From a virus, in IMG/VR virus record IMGVR_UViG_3300042691_032685, positions 1 to 64,000 of that record: a stretch of 64,000 nucleotides of DNA; one strand, 5' to 3'. Under the pieces are notes generated by a model that worked only from the letters and a program-made list of their open reading frames with translations, made no database searches and was not told where the DNA came from. The translations under genes and the position numbers were made by a program. How positions within the stretch are numbered: the first letter of the stretch is position 1; every line of letters starts with the position of its first letter. Shown here one piece after another: positions 58,231 to 64,000 of this stretch.

Positions 58231-58695
58231 GTCTGTTTTCTTGGGCAAAACCCTCGACATACCTACACTTTTTACAAAAGACCGGCCCTATATAGGCCAA
58301 AAAAGGGAATAGAATTTGCTGACGCTTCTCCACCACCCCCCGCGAAGGGGAATGTGTATAGAAAAAAAAGAAAGGAGGGGGTACCCCTATTAAATGAGCT
58401 GGAATTTGGAGGAGTATAACACGAACTTAACTGAATTTGAGACGAAGATCTTATCAATGTCTCTCTAATTGTTATGATTTCGTGACAAACTCCTCCTATA
58501 GTCCGGCATATAAGGGGCAAATCTCCCCGTCACAATAGGCTTCATGTAAGACAGTAGCTTTGATTAGCTGACGACAGTAGCTCAGTTGTATCACAACAAC
58601 AGCTCTGACGGAACGAAGCAAGTGCCTTTGTTTCTACATCAATCAACGTCAAGCTGGACGTTAAACGTAGCAACGTTACATTCCACTTCAACACC
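58231..58695. other. Non-coding region with several short inverted repeats
   Basis: No credible gene in about 460 bases. It holds a near-palindrome GGCCCTATATAGGCC (58283-58297), a long purine tract leading into the palindrome GGGGTACCCC near 58380, a GGGG/CCCC hairpin near 58514-58528, a duplicated GACAGTAGCT near 58550 and 58573, and GTTGT-atc-ACAAC near 58590. It lies between two terminator-bounded units and opens the small-gene array: a candidate promoter or origin region. Confidence 0.5.
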
Positions 58696-58875
58696 ATGAA
58701 CATTTACTGCACCATCAGCACCACAACAGCTGTCTACTTCTTCGTGGTTAACCACAACATCAACCTTGCACGTATCACTAAGCAGATCCGTAAGGGTCAG
58801 AAGGGATACGACTGCAGCACCACGATGTCAGTGGATCAAGCACGTAAGTTTGCTAAGCAGCTTCAAGCCAGGTGA
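58696..58875 (+). CDS. Small protein (59 aa)
   Basis: Reads NIYCTISTTTAVYFFVVNHN, then a basic helix (LARITKQIRKGQKGYDC) and DQARKFAKQLQAR. No Shine-Dalgarno; the leader is TTCAACACC before the ATG, as in other genes of this array. Unrecognised. Confidence 0.6.
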   Translation: MNIYCTISTTTAVYFFVVNHNINLARITKQIRKGQKGYDCSTTMSVDQARKFAKQLQAR

Positions 58876-58889
58876 GTGATAGCTCCCAT

Positions 58890-58934
58890 GCCAGGTGCAA
58901 TGCCTGGCTCTGGTTATTGCCACAATCAGTGGCA
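58890..58934 (+). repeat. Double-hairpin intercistronic element, copy 1
   Basis: GCCAGG/CCTGGC around a TGCAATG loop (58890-58908), then TTATTGCC leading into TGCCAC-aatca-GTGGCA (58918-58934). The next ATG is 16 bases downstream. A related element occurs at 59173. Confidence 0.65.
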
Positions 58935-58950
58935 TCTACTTCACACCATC

Positions 58951-59157
58951 ATGACACTACTTGAAATTGCTAACAAGGTTATGGCAAACGATGAGCTTGG
59001 TTCCGTGCCTGTGTACGGTGCCGATGCTCAATGGTTTGTTACCCAGTTCCAGGAGGTGATCAGGCTTTATCCCGAAGCGGAAGCTTGGGATGAACACAAG
59101 ATTTACACAGCTATGTGTTTTCTTTACCTCATGGATCCTGAAGATTTCGTTAGCTGA
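58951..59157 (+). CDS. Small acidic protein (68 aa)
   Basis: TLLEIANKVMANDELGSVPV, then WFVTQFQEVIRLYPEAEAW. The ATG at 58951 is preferred to one at 58876 because the longer form would run through the hairpins. No ribosome site. Unknown. Confidence 0.6.
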   Translation: MTLLEIANKVMANDELGSVPVYGADAQWFVTQFQEVIRLYPEAEAWDEHKIYTAMCFLYLMDPEDFVS

Positions 59158-59172
59158 TCCGTTAAAGCGGGA

Positions 59173-59221
59173 GGCAGGGTGCAATCCCCTGCCCAGTTAT
59201 TGCCAGGTCATCAGGCCTGGC
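59173..59221 (+). repeat. Double-hairpin intercistronic element, copy 2
   Basis: GGCAGGG/CCCTGCC around TGCAATC (59173-59193), then TTATTGCC and GCCAGG/CCTGGC (59202-59221). Same order and shared TGCAAT and TTATTGCC elements as copy 1. Confidence 0.65.
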
Positions 59222-59244
59222 TTATCAATCACACCATACCAATC

Positions 59245-59424
59245 ATGAACGAGTCAGCATTTGCCGCACTGATTGTTTGGGCTTTCTCTCTTGGCACTGT
59301 CCCTCTTGTTGCCATGCATTTCATTGACAAGGCAACAGCAGATCAGTGCAAGAATCATGAGTGGCCCAAGCATCGTGACCAGATCCACCGTGACTGGTGC
59401 ATCGGCAACGGCTACAAGATCTGA
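59245..59424 (+). CDS. Small membrane-anchored protein (59 aa)
   Basis: An N-terminal span (FAALIVWAFSLGTVPLVAMH) followed by a His/Asp/Cys-rich tail (DQCKNHEWPKHRDQIHRDWC) that could bind metal. ATG at 59245 follows the double hairpin by 23 bases. Confidence 0.6.
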   Translation: MNESAFAALIVWAFSLGTVPLVAMHFIDKATADQCKNHEWPKHRDQIHRDWCIGNGYKI

Positions 59425-59448
59425 GTTCATTCATTACTATTCATTGCC

Positions 59449-59682
59449 ATGATGATCTATCAACCCAAGTACGAGCATCTGCACAGAGTCGTATGGTACG
59501 GAGGTGAGTCCACTCAACTGCACTTCGAGAAGAAGGTTGCAGGTGAATGGAAGGACATCGACGTACGCACACTCGGCTCTGGGCTACCAGATGGAGTCAA
59601 GCAGCTCTATGAAGAGATGCGTGACTATCTCGACTACTGCATCACACAAGACTACGACTCACTTATCGGTACTATCTTCTGA
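59449..59682 (+). CDS. Small protein (77 aa)
   Basis: MIYQPKYEHLHRVVWYGGES, a beta N-terminus, then DGVKQLYEEMRDYLDYC helix. Two adjacent ATGs; no ribosome site. Unrecognised. Confidence 0.6.
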   Translation: MMIYQPKYEHLHRVVWYGGESTQLHFEKKVAGEWKDIDVRTLGSGLPDGVKQLYEEMRDYLDYCITQDYDSLIGTIF

Positions 59683-59685
59683 ATC

Positions 59686-59892
59686 ATGACTAACAATCAC
59701 ATGTTTGATTCTGTTATTGCCATCACACTTGGCACAGGACTTGGCATGATTCTTTCTGTCATCGGACAGAAGGCACTTAACAAGCATTACATCAACACAT
59801 GCCACGACAAACCAGGTCATAACCTGGTACTAACACGTGGCTTTCTTGGCGATACCTACTTCTGTATCAACAGTCAGTACATCGTCAAGTAA
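59686..59892 (+). CDS. Small membrane protein (68 aa)
   Basis: One N-terminal transmembrane helix (FDSVIAITLGTGLGMILSVI) and a soluble tail with two cysteines. Begins three bases after its neighbour. Unrecognised. Confidence 0.58.
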   Translation: MTNNHMFDSVIAITLGTGLGMILSVIGQKALNKHYINTCHDKPGHNLVLTRGFLGDTYFCINSQYIVK

Positions 59893-59905
59893 GACTCCTG
59901 CACTT

Positions 59906-59967
59906 AACCCTTCCATCTAGTACGTATGTACTACGACGGTGGGTTTTCTGCAGGACTCAACATCCTG
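59906..59967 (+). other. Intercistronic hairpins
   Basis: AACCC/GGGTT encloses TAGTAC-gtat-GTACTA (59918-59933), followed by TTTT and then CAGGA-ctcaaca-TCCTG (59951-59967). The first resembles a weak terminator; the second recurs at 60412. Confidence 0.55.
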
Positions 59968-59992
59968 TACATCAATTCAACTCAGCTCAACC

Positions 59993-60376
59993 ATGTTCTC
60001 TAACACCATCATTGGCAACGTTACTTACATGGAAATTGCGACCCATGAGGGTCGTGAATTCCTTGCAATTACAGTTGCAGTCAATGATACCTACGACAGA
60101 TCCTGTCGGATTAAATTTAACAATTCCAATGGATTGTTAACTGCCTATCGCAACGGTACGTTTGTGATAGGACAACAACTTATCCTCAGTCAATATGACG
60201 TACGAATCTCTAGCATCCGTACGCATTACACCAAGGACAATCAACTCCTTCCACTCAAGTATCCTGAGATTGCACTGACGAATGTCCGAGCAACCATCGG
60301 TTCTTCACCTAAGCCCAAAGCTTTGGTGGAATCCAGGGCACAAGTGGAACCTACCCTGGAAGAAATTCCTTTCTGA
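59993..60376 (+). CDS. SSB-like OB-fold protein (127 aa)
   Basis: The order of strands (FSNTIIGNVTYMEI, GREFLAITVAVND, VIGQQLILSQYDVRI, then EIALTNVRAT) recalls a single-stranded-DNA-binding OB fold, and the final residues LEEIPF resemble the SSB acidic tip DDDIPF that recruits partners. No Shine-Dalgarno; the ATG follows CAACTCAGCTCAACC. A replication role fits. Sequence identity to known SSBs is low, so a profile search is needed. Confidence 0.6.
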   Translation: MFSNTIIGNVTYMEIATHEGREFLAITVAVNDTYDRSCRIKFNNSNGLLTAYRNGTFVIGQQLILSQYDVRISSIRTHYTKDNQLLPLKYPEIALTNVRATIGSSPKPKALVESRAQVEPTLEEIPF

Positions 60377-60390
60377 CAGAGCTCTGCTCT

Positions 60391-60429
60391 AAGGGCCTTC
60401 GGGCCTTTACTGCAGGACTCACCTCCTGC
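60391..60429 (+). other. Intercistronic hairpin pair
   Basis: AAGGGCC-TTCG-GGCCTTT (60391-60408) and GCAGGA-ctcacc-TCCTGC (60412-60429). The second matches the CAGGA/TCCTG hairpin at 59951. Confidence 0.6.
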
Positions 60430-60448
60430 ATCCATCACATACAACACT

Positions 60449-60652
60449 ATGCAACACACAACCAGGCTCGGACGAAACCGTTACATCAGACTTGATTCGT
60501 ACGGTCAGTCTCTCCAAGCACGACGTACGAATTTCATCTGCGCTCTCTTCGTCATTGCCATCTCGGTTATGACGGCATGCGCAATGGTTGGCGTCGACCT
60601 CACAAACATCAACACTCAAAGCAATGGGACTACACATCGCACTGGTCGCTGA
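60449..60652 (+). CDS. Small membrane protein (67 aa)
   Basis: A basic N-terminus, then one span (NFICALFVIAISVMTACAMV). Overlaps the next gene by 29 bases. Unknown. Confidence 0.52.
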   Translation: MQHTTRLGRNRYIRLDSYGQSLQARRTNFICALFVIAISVMTACAMVGVDLTNINTQSNGTTHRTGR

Positions 60653-60851
60653 TCTCACTGGGCGTTATGCCCACGTCTGGGGCAACGCACGTACCTTCAA
60701 GCAATTCTCTGATCAGCTCGAAGACATCGGCTGCGAGGTGATCGAGGATCAAAGCATTGAATGGGACGGCTGCACCAGAGATGAGATCGCAGAGGACTGC
60801 CTGTCAGTCCATCAACTCCTCAACGACTCTGACTTCGTACCCCACGACTAG
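60624..60851 (+). CDS. Small acidic protein (75 aa)
   Basis: GLHIALVADLTGRYAHVWGN, then a mixed domain with two Cys (DIGCEVIEDQ; WDGCTRDEIAEDC). ATG at 60624 chosen; an upstream start reads through the previous gene's frame. Unknown. Confidence 0.58.
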   Translation: MGLHIALVADLTGRYAHVWGNARTFKQFSDQLEDIGCEVIEDQSIEWDGCTRDEIAEDCLSVHQLLNDSDFVPHD

Positions 60852-60876
60852 TGTCCCGTAAGACCACGACACTACG

Positions 60877-60906
60877 GCTGGTACTTGCATCCCTGTACGT
60901 ACCAGC
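60877..60906 (+). other. Leader hairpin
   Basis: Perfect 8-bp stem GCTGGTAC/GTACCAGC with a 14-base loop, 43 bases before the HTH gene. Confidence 0.6.
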
Positions 60907-60948
60907 TATTCTCTATCTGCATCCATCGCACTCACTCCAATCAAAGCC

Positions 60949-61446
60949 ATGGAACCCCTCAGCCAACTCGACGTTCAAAGTCCTGACCATGTCTCTGTCA
61001 TCACTCGGGATGGCAAGATTACTGTCTCAGTAACCAAGGACGGAGCATCAGTCACACTGGGCTTCCCCATCAAGAACGTCTTCAACACCACTCCCCCCGT
61101 CCCCCTTCAACAGCCGGCACCACAGATGATGGCTGTTAAGGAGGCTGATTCCAGAGCTAAGTATGAACGAGAAGCAGGCCTTGCCTATCTCGAGAAACTT
61201 GCTACCAAGGATCAGAGGGTTACAACTAATCAATCACCGAAGAAGCTTGTACCGCATGTCGGTAACTACAAGCTCAACAATGAGTCTGTACGTGAGATTA
61301 AACTCATGCTGTCTGATAAAGACATCATGAATAAGTTCAAGTCACGTCAGCAAGCTTACGAAGAGATTGCACGTGTGTACAACGTAAGTCACCACACAAT
61401 CTCCAATATTCACAAGGGTACATCCTGGACCCACGTGAAGATCTAA
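60949..61446 (+). CDS. C-terminal HTH protein (165 aa)
   Basis: The last 60 residues form an HTH of the kind found in phage regulators and HNH proteins: NNESVREIKLMLSDKD, then QQAYEEIARVYNVSHHTISN and IHKGTSWTHVKI. The N-terminal half is a small beta domain (HVSVITRDGKITVSVTKDGA) and a linker. Probable early regulator. Leader has a hairpin and no ribosome site. Confidence 0.7.
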   Translation: MEPLSQLDVQSPDHVSVITRDGKITVSVTKDGASVTLGFPIKNVFNTTPPVPLQQPAPQMMAVKEADSRAKYEREAGLAYLEKLATKDQRVTTNQSPKKLVPHVGNYKLNNESVREIKLMLSDKDIMNKFKSRQQAYEEIARVYNVSHHTISNIHKGTSWTHVKI

Positions 61447-61451
61447 CTAAC

Positions 61452-61501
61452 GCAGTAGTACATACTTACCATTCATGGACCTGAGTATGTCCTTAAACTG
61501 C
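61452..61501 (+). other. Long nested hairpin before the acidic gene
   Basis: GCAGT/ACTGC enclose ACATACT/AGTATGT and an inner CCATTCATGG. It lies 25 bases before the next ATG. Confidence 0.55.
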
Positions 61502-61526
61502 TCAATCCTTTTATCTAATTCAAACC

Positions 61527-61676
61527 ATGACTCAACTCGACAACAACTACGAGGCTGACTTGCTTGACGCCATGGCTGATCGTGCAGACGAACTAGAAGA
61601 AGCCATGCGTGAAGCAGATCAATCCGAATTTCAACTCATCGAACCAATGGAGGACTTTCACGATGACCAAAGCTAA
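61527..61676 (+). CDS. Acidic helical microprotein (49 aa)
   Basis: TQLDNNYEADLLDAMADRAD and EELEEAMREADQSEF: about a third Asp/Glu. Could mimic DNA, as phage antirestriction proteins do, but this rests on charge only. Overlaps the next frame by 14 bases. Confidence 0.6.
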   Translation: MTQLDNNYEADLLDAMADRADELEEAMREADQSEFQLIEPMEDFHDDQS

Positions 61677-62271
61677 GCACATACAACAAGATGACATCGA
61701 CATCATTCTGCATGTCCTTGTCATCATCTCAATTCTCATTGAAATCCTCATAGACGCACTCAAATGTCTTACGTCTCTGAACTCCGCAAGTTCTACCCAC
61801 GCACTTGGAAAGCAAGACTTGCCATCCAAAGGTATCAAGTCCACCAAGAGTGGGAGTACCAAGACCCAACAACAATCACCATCCATGAAACGACGCTCAA
61901 CTACGGCGGTCCAGAGGAAGGTGGCTGGTGGTACCAAGCAGGACTCCCAGTCCTCACCCACTGCGTCTTCTCCAAGAAGCAAGCAGTCCAAACCTTCATC
62001 CAGTACTACGACGAATATGAGATCGCCGAGCAACCAAGCCTCGGCATCTCAACGACGTACTCAAACTACGAAGTCAACTTCTCCAATGACTTCGCTAAGG
62101 TCTACCCTCAATCCAAACCACACTACTGCTGATGACACTCACAGCCACACCACCCGTTGGACTGAGCATCAACCAACGGAACCTTTACATGTACTTCCTG
62201 AACCACAGGAAGAAGTACAAGAACACACCGTGTTACGTACCAAGGTGTCCCGGTCAAAACTCAAGGGTTGA
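61663..62271 (+). CDS. Possible overprinted membrane protein (202 aa)
   Basis: Begins with one membrane span (IILHVLVIISILIEILIDAL) and then reads Ser/Thr/Gln/Lys-rich sequence for 165 codons across two other genes (61764-62132 and 62132-62401) in a different frame. The N-terminus looks real; the tail may be only a by-product of codon bias. Confidence 0.3.
   Translation: MTKAKHIQQDDIDIILHVLVIISILIEILIDALKCLTSLNSASSTHALGKQDLPSKGIKSTKSGSTKTQQQSPSMKRRSTTAVQRKVAGGTKQDSQSSPTASSPRSKQSKPSSSTTTNMRSPSNQASASQRRTQTTKSTSPMTSLRSTLNPNHTTADDTHSHTTRWTEHQPTEPLHVLPEPQEEVQEHTVLRTKVSRSKLKG
61764..62132 (+). CDS. Hypothetical protein (122 aa)
   Basis: SYVSELRKFYPRTWKARLAI, GGPEEGGWWYQAGLPVLTHC and a C-terminal aromatic region. 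Starts behind CTCAA-ATG, a start context repeated at 63105 and 63194. One-base overlap (TGATG) with the next gene. Unrecognised. Confidence 0.6.
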   Translation: MSYVSELRKFYPRTWKARLAIQRYQVHQEWEYQDPTTITIHETTLNYGGPEEGGWWYQAGLPVLTHCVFSKKQAVQTFIQYYDEYEIAEQPSLGISTTYSNYEVNFSNDFAKVYPQSKPHYC

Positions 62272-62401
62272 ACAATATCTCAACGCACTGATCAAGCTGG
62301 AACAATACGGCTTGATACGTGTAGACAGAAGCAGTGCCAACTACACAAGTTGGATCATGCTTCCACCAAGACTGGCCCATGACTGTACAATACTTCCGTA
62401 G
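62132..62401 (+). CDS. Small winged-helix-like protein (89 aa)
   Basis: NQRNLYMYFLNHRKKYKNTP, VEQYLNALIKLEQYGLIRVD and a beta wing: the plan of a LexA or wHTH domain. A regulator is plausible. Coupled to the previous gene. Confidence 0.58.
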   Translation: MTLTATPPVGLSINQRNLYMYFLNHRKKYKNTPCYVPRCPGQNSRVEQYLNALIKLEQYGLIRVDRSSANYTSWIMLPPRLAHDCTILP

Positions 62402-62404
62402 TAT

Positions 62405-62497
62405 ATTCGCTATTTGCGAATGGCGAATACATGCCAATACATCAGTCATAGCCTGGGCTTTACCGACGTAAGTACGGTATGTAAGTCCCAGGTTTTA
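62405..62497 (+). promoter_or_regulatory. Leader with inverted repeats and 16-base repeat, copy 1
   Basis: ATTCGC...GCGAAT inverted repeats near 62405-62428, then CCTGGG (62452-62457) able to pair with CCCAGG inside TAAGTCCCAGGTTTTA (62482-62497). The pairing followed by TTTTA looks like a terminator or attenuator. Next ATG at 62522. Confidence 0.6.
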
Positions 62498-62521
62498 CTG
62501 TCACTTCACACCAAACAACTC

Positions 62522-62758
62522 ATGGAACAAGCCAAGTCCTACCCAACCATTGACTGGAAGAAGAATGAGTACCACCAGCTGAAAGAGGTGGTAAACCTTC
62601 TGAAAGCAATCCAAGAACGTGAGAGCAAGCGTCATGAAATGGATGCACATCTCAACTATCAAACCGCTGATGTCATCACAGAAGTGATTGGCATGCTTGA
62701 AGATGAGATCGACTACGATCCAACACCTCGATACGATCCAAGCCTGGCAGGCATCTAA
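62522..62758 (+). CDS. Small helical protein (78 aa)
   Basis: EQAKSYPTIDWKKNEYHQLK, then KAIQERESKRHEMDAHLNYQ. ATG at 62522 chosen because the longer frame crosses the leader repeat. Followed by a terminator. Unknown. Confidence 0.6.
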   Translation: MEQAKSYPTIDWKKNEYHQLKEVVNLLKAIQERESKRHEMDAHLNYQTADVITEVIGMLEDEIDYDPTPRYDPSLAGI

Positions 62759-62761
62759 GCA

Positions 62762-62802
62762 ATCCCCCACACCCCCGCAGGGAGTACCAGGGGGATCCTT
62801 TT
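62762..62802 (+). terminator. Rho-independent terminator, rightward
   Basis: ATCCCCC/GGGGGAT with a 21-base, partly paired interior and CCTTTT downstream. Confidence 0.75.
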
Positions 62803-62898
62803 ATATACATAAGAACTATCTATGTATAACCTTTACTTATCCACCAATCAATCCTTGACATCCCTGATAGACTTCATCAGTTACTCAACTCAACACCA

Positions 62899-63108
62899 AT
62901 GACCAAGCCCAACACTCCTCGCATACCAGACTCTCTGGATATGCAAAGACTTCAAGCCATGCAATTAGTTGCACGCATGAAGGAAACATCAGATCGTCTC
63001 GGAATGGGATTCATCGGGGGCTTTATATCCCCCGATGGACAGAAGTTTGTTATGACAAACATGGACGACGACGATTCCCAAGCACTCCTACCAGACGATC
63101 TCAAATGA
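62899..63108 (+). CDS. Small protein (69 aa)
   Basis: MQRLQAMQLVARMKETSDRL and a GMGFIGGFISPDGQKFVMTN beta hairpin, acidic tail. Leader ACTCAACTCAACACCA, no Shine-Dalgarno. Overlaps the next gene by ATGA. Confidence 0.6.
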   Translation: MTKPNTPRIPDSLDMQRLQAMQLVARMKETSDRLGMGFIGGFISPDGQKFVMTNMDDDDSQALLPDDLK

Positions 63109-63197
63109 TTACTTGGCAAGTAACAATCATTATCATTGTTAGTATTTTGTGCTTCACAATTACTCTCAATGAAATCATTCACAAGTTACTCAAATGA
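63105..63197 (+). CDS. Membrane microprotein (30 aa)
   Basis: ITWQVTIIIIVSILCFTITL then NEIIHKLLK: a single span. Joined at both ends by ATGA overlaps, strong support for translation despite its size. Confidence 0.6.
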   Translation: MITWQVTIIIIVSILCFTITLNEIIHKLLK

Positions 63198-63391
63198 CTA
63201 AGAAATCACTCATTAGTTTTGATCGCACCATTCATGGTGTGAACATCACCGAACACGGTGTCAAATCACTGACCAAAGCAATCAAGCTTGGTCCATTCCA
63301 GCTAACTCTCAACGCCAATCCCAATGGCGTCAAAGGATCAGTCAGTATCCCTGGCACTGGACTAAGCATTCCAAACATTAAATTAATCTAA
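63194..63391 (+). CDS. DUF4236-like small protein (65 aa)
   Basis: IKLGPFQLTLNANPNGVKGS followed by VSIPGTGLSIP matches the beta pattern of DUF4236 (GP.G...S.GLPGTGLSY). Role unknown. Third gene of the ATGA-linked trio. Confidence 0.6.
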   Translation: MTKKSLISFDRTIHGVNITEHGVKSLTKAIKLGPFQLTLNANPNGVKGSVSIPGTGLSIPNIKLI

Positions 63392-63395
63392 AGAA

Positions 63396-63457
63396 CTGGG
63401 CGTCTGTACTCGTTGTGCAAACAGCACAGAAGGAGACAGTATAAGTCCCAGGTTTTA
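63396..63457 (+). promoter_or_regulatory. Leader with 16-base repeat, copy 2
   Basis: CTGGG (63396-63400) pairs with CCCAG in TAAGTCCCAGGTTTTA (63442-63457), enclosing TGTGC-aaaca-GCACA. Same arrangement as copy 1 at 62452. Next ATG at 63479. Confidence 0.62.
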
Positions 63458-63478
63458 TCCACCTACTCAACTCAGCTC

Positions 63479-63664
63479 ATGTCTGCTTACTACGACAACA
63501 TCAACTTGTTTGATCGAATTAATCTTGCTGCCTGCGCTATGCGCAGAGCACAAGACAACATACTTGATGAACAACGTTTTCATGGCGAGTTTAAAACTGC
63601 TCGCCTATGGAACAAGTACAAGTGTGTCATTACCAAGTCTTATTCCTACATCGATGAAGGCTAA
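63479..63664 (+). CDS. Small basic protein (61 aa)
   Basis: SAYYDNINLFDRINLAACAM, then RRAQDNILDEQRFHGEFK. ATG at 63479 lies behind CTACTCAACTCAGCTC. Its TAA and the next ATG overlap (TAATG). Unknown. Confidence 0.6.
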   Translation: MSAYYDNINLFDRINLAACAMRRAQDNILDEQRFHGEFKTARLWNKYKCVITKSYSYIDEG

Positions 63665-63924
63665 TGACTAACTACTGTTCAGTCCTTGCTATCGAAGACA
63701 CTCAATTCACCGACACTCATGTCACTGTTACAGCAGTTGTTGACGAAATGCGCCTGCTCTATCGGGCGACTTATCTCGATCCTGAAGAGTGGGCTCCAGC
63801 ACTTTGTACAACAACTATCGAATTGGATCCAGACGAACCAATCCCTCTTGACGAAGATGGCTTCGCTGAGTATCTTGATCGGCTCGATCCACAGTGGCAA
63901 CTTGTTGACACCTCAGACGAATGA
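63664..63924 (+). CDS. Small acidic protein (86 aa)
   Basis: Beta N-terminus (NYCSVLAIEDTQFTDTHVTV) and acidic C-terminus (ELDPDEPIPLDEDGFAEYL). Overlaps the next gene by ATGA. Unknown. Confidence 0.6.
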   Translation: MTNYCSVLAIEDTQFTDTHVTVTAVVDEMRLLYRATYLDPEEWAPALCTTTIELDPDEPIPLDEDGFAEYLDRLDPQWQLVDTSDE

Positions 63925-64000
63925 TTGGATTCTCAATTGAATTCAAACGTTGGTACTTTGTACTACGTGGTCCTAAAGGTCGTGTCTATTTAGCTACGGG
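63921..64000 (+). CDS. 5' end of a gene cut by the window
   Basis: Starts with ATGA overlap and reads IGFSIEFKRWYFVLRGPKGR before leaving the window after 26 codons. Basic beta-like sequence; no assignment possible. Confidence 0.5.
   Translation, partial: MIGFSIEFKRWYFVLRGPKGRVYLAT

Noticed and set aside
58570-58640. tRNA-like GTAGCTCAGTTG sequence
   Set aside because: Resembles a D arm but there is no T arm or acceptor stem; the sequence folds as a simple hairpin.
60851-61033. 60-codon GTG frame before the HTH gene
   Set aside because: Overlaps the HTH start in another frame and runs through a strong hairpin; better read as a structured leader.
1-64000. psbA/psbD, DNA polymerase, tail sheath or baseplate genes
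   Set aside because: I looked for these cyanomyovirus markers and found none in the window; they may lie outside it.

Overview
The window is part of the genome of a double-stranded DNA cyanophage. The phage calls rest on a large terminase (47435-48961), portal (41664-43928), an HK97-type major capsid protein (39391-40554), scaffold, tail fibres, endolysins and a prim-pol/D5 primase-helicase. The cyanobacterial host is inferred from a high-light-inducible chlorophyll-binding protein (6978-7220), an NblA-like phycobilisome-degradation adaptor (27140-27430) and an S-adenosylmethionine decarboxylase of the kind cyanophages carry. NblA points to a phycobilisome-bearing host such as Synechococcus or a freshwater cyanobacterium. 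I see no tail sheath, tube or baseplate genes and no psbA, so this does not look like an ordinary T4-like cyanomyovirus segment. A divergent lineage, for example near the freshwater phage S-EIV1, is a guess I cannot test here.

Layout. 0-7.3 kb, leftward: a small HNH protein, tRNA-Pro and a tRNA-like gene, small basic proteins, then one tightly coupled unit. Read in its direction of transcription, that unit encodes a single-span membrane microprotein, Hli, a 53-residue acidic protein, a 2-oxoglutarate oxygenase, a DUF4422 glycosyltransferase-like protein, a GT32-like glycosyltransferase, an NAD-dependent sugar epimerase/dehydratase, and an RfbH/E1-like sugar 3-dehydratase with an Fe-S cysteine set. 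7.4-14 kb, mainly rightward: PD-(D/E)XK nuclease, primase-helicase, SpeD and a GT4 glycosyltransferase, ending in a strong terminator. 14.05-14.27 kb holds a large imperfect palindrome. 14.3-23.6 kb: HNH-like protein, virion protein, endolysin and two long tail-fibre genes. 23.6-28.1 kb: an excisionase-like HTH protein, a degenerate Dam-like protein, dCTP deaminase, DUF3310, NblA-like and GH24 lysozyme.

28-57.8 kb is the leftward late region. It encodes a 993-residue virion protein, an excisionase/integrase-like remnant, structural proteins, a permuted M23 peptidase, capsid, scaffold, portal, terminase and a long run of small internal proteins, many with a glycine-zipper hydrophobic segment. 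Most late transcription units begin with a TAnAAT-type box about 20-25 bases before the first start codon.

57.9-64 kb is rightward and unlike the rest: about twenty very small genes, many joined by ATGA overlaps. Most lack a Shine-Dalgarno sequence and start behind CAACTCA-like leaders, and the groups are separated by hairpins and short repeats. One gene resembles an SSB with an EEIPF tail and another is a C-terminal HTH protein, so this looks like an early or regulatory region. The window ends inside a gene.

How the parts may work together (inference): Hli and NblA reshape light harvesting; dCTP deaminase, nuclease, primase and SSB support replication; SpeD feeds polyamine synthesis; and the glycan cassette probably decorates the virion or changes the host surface.
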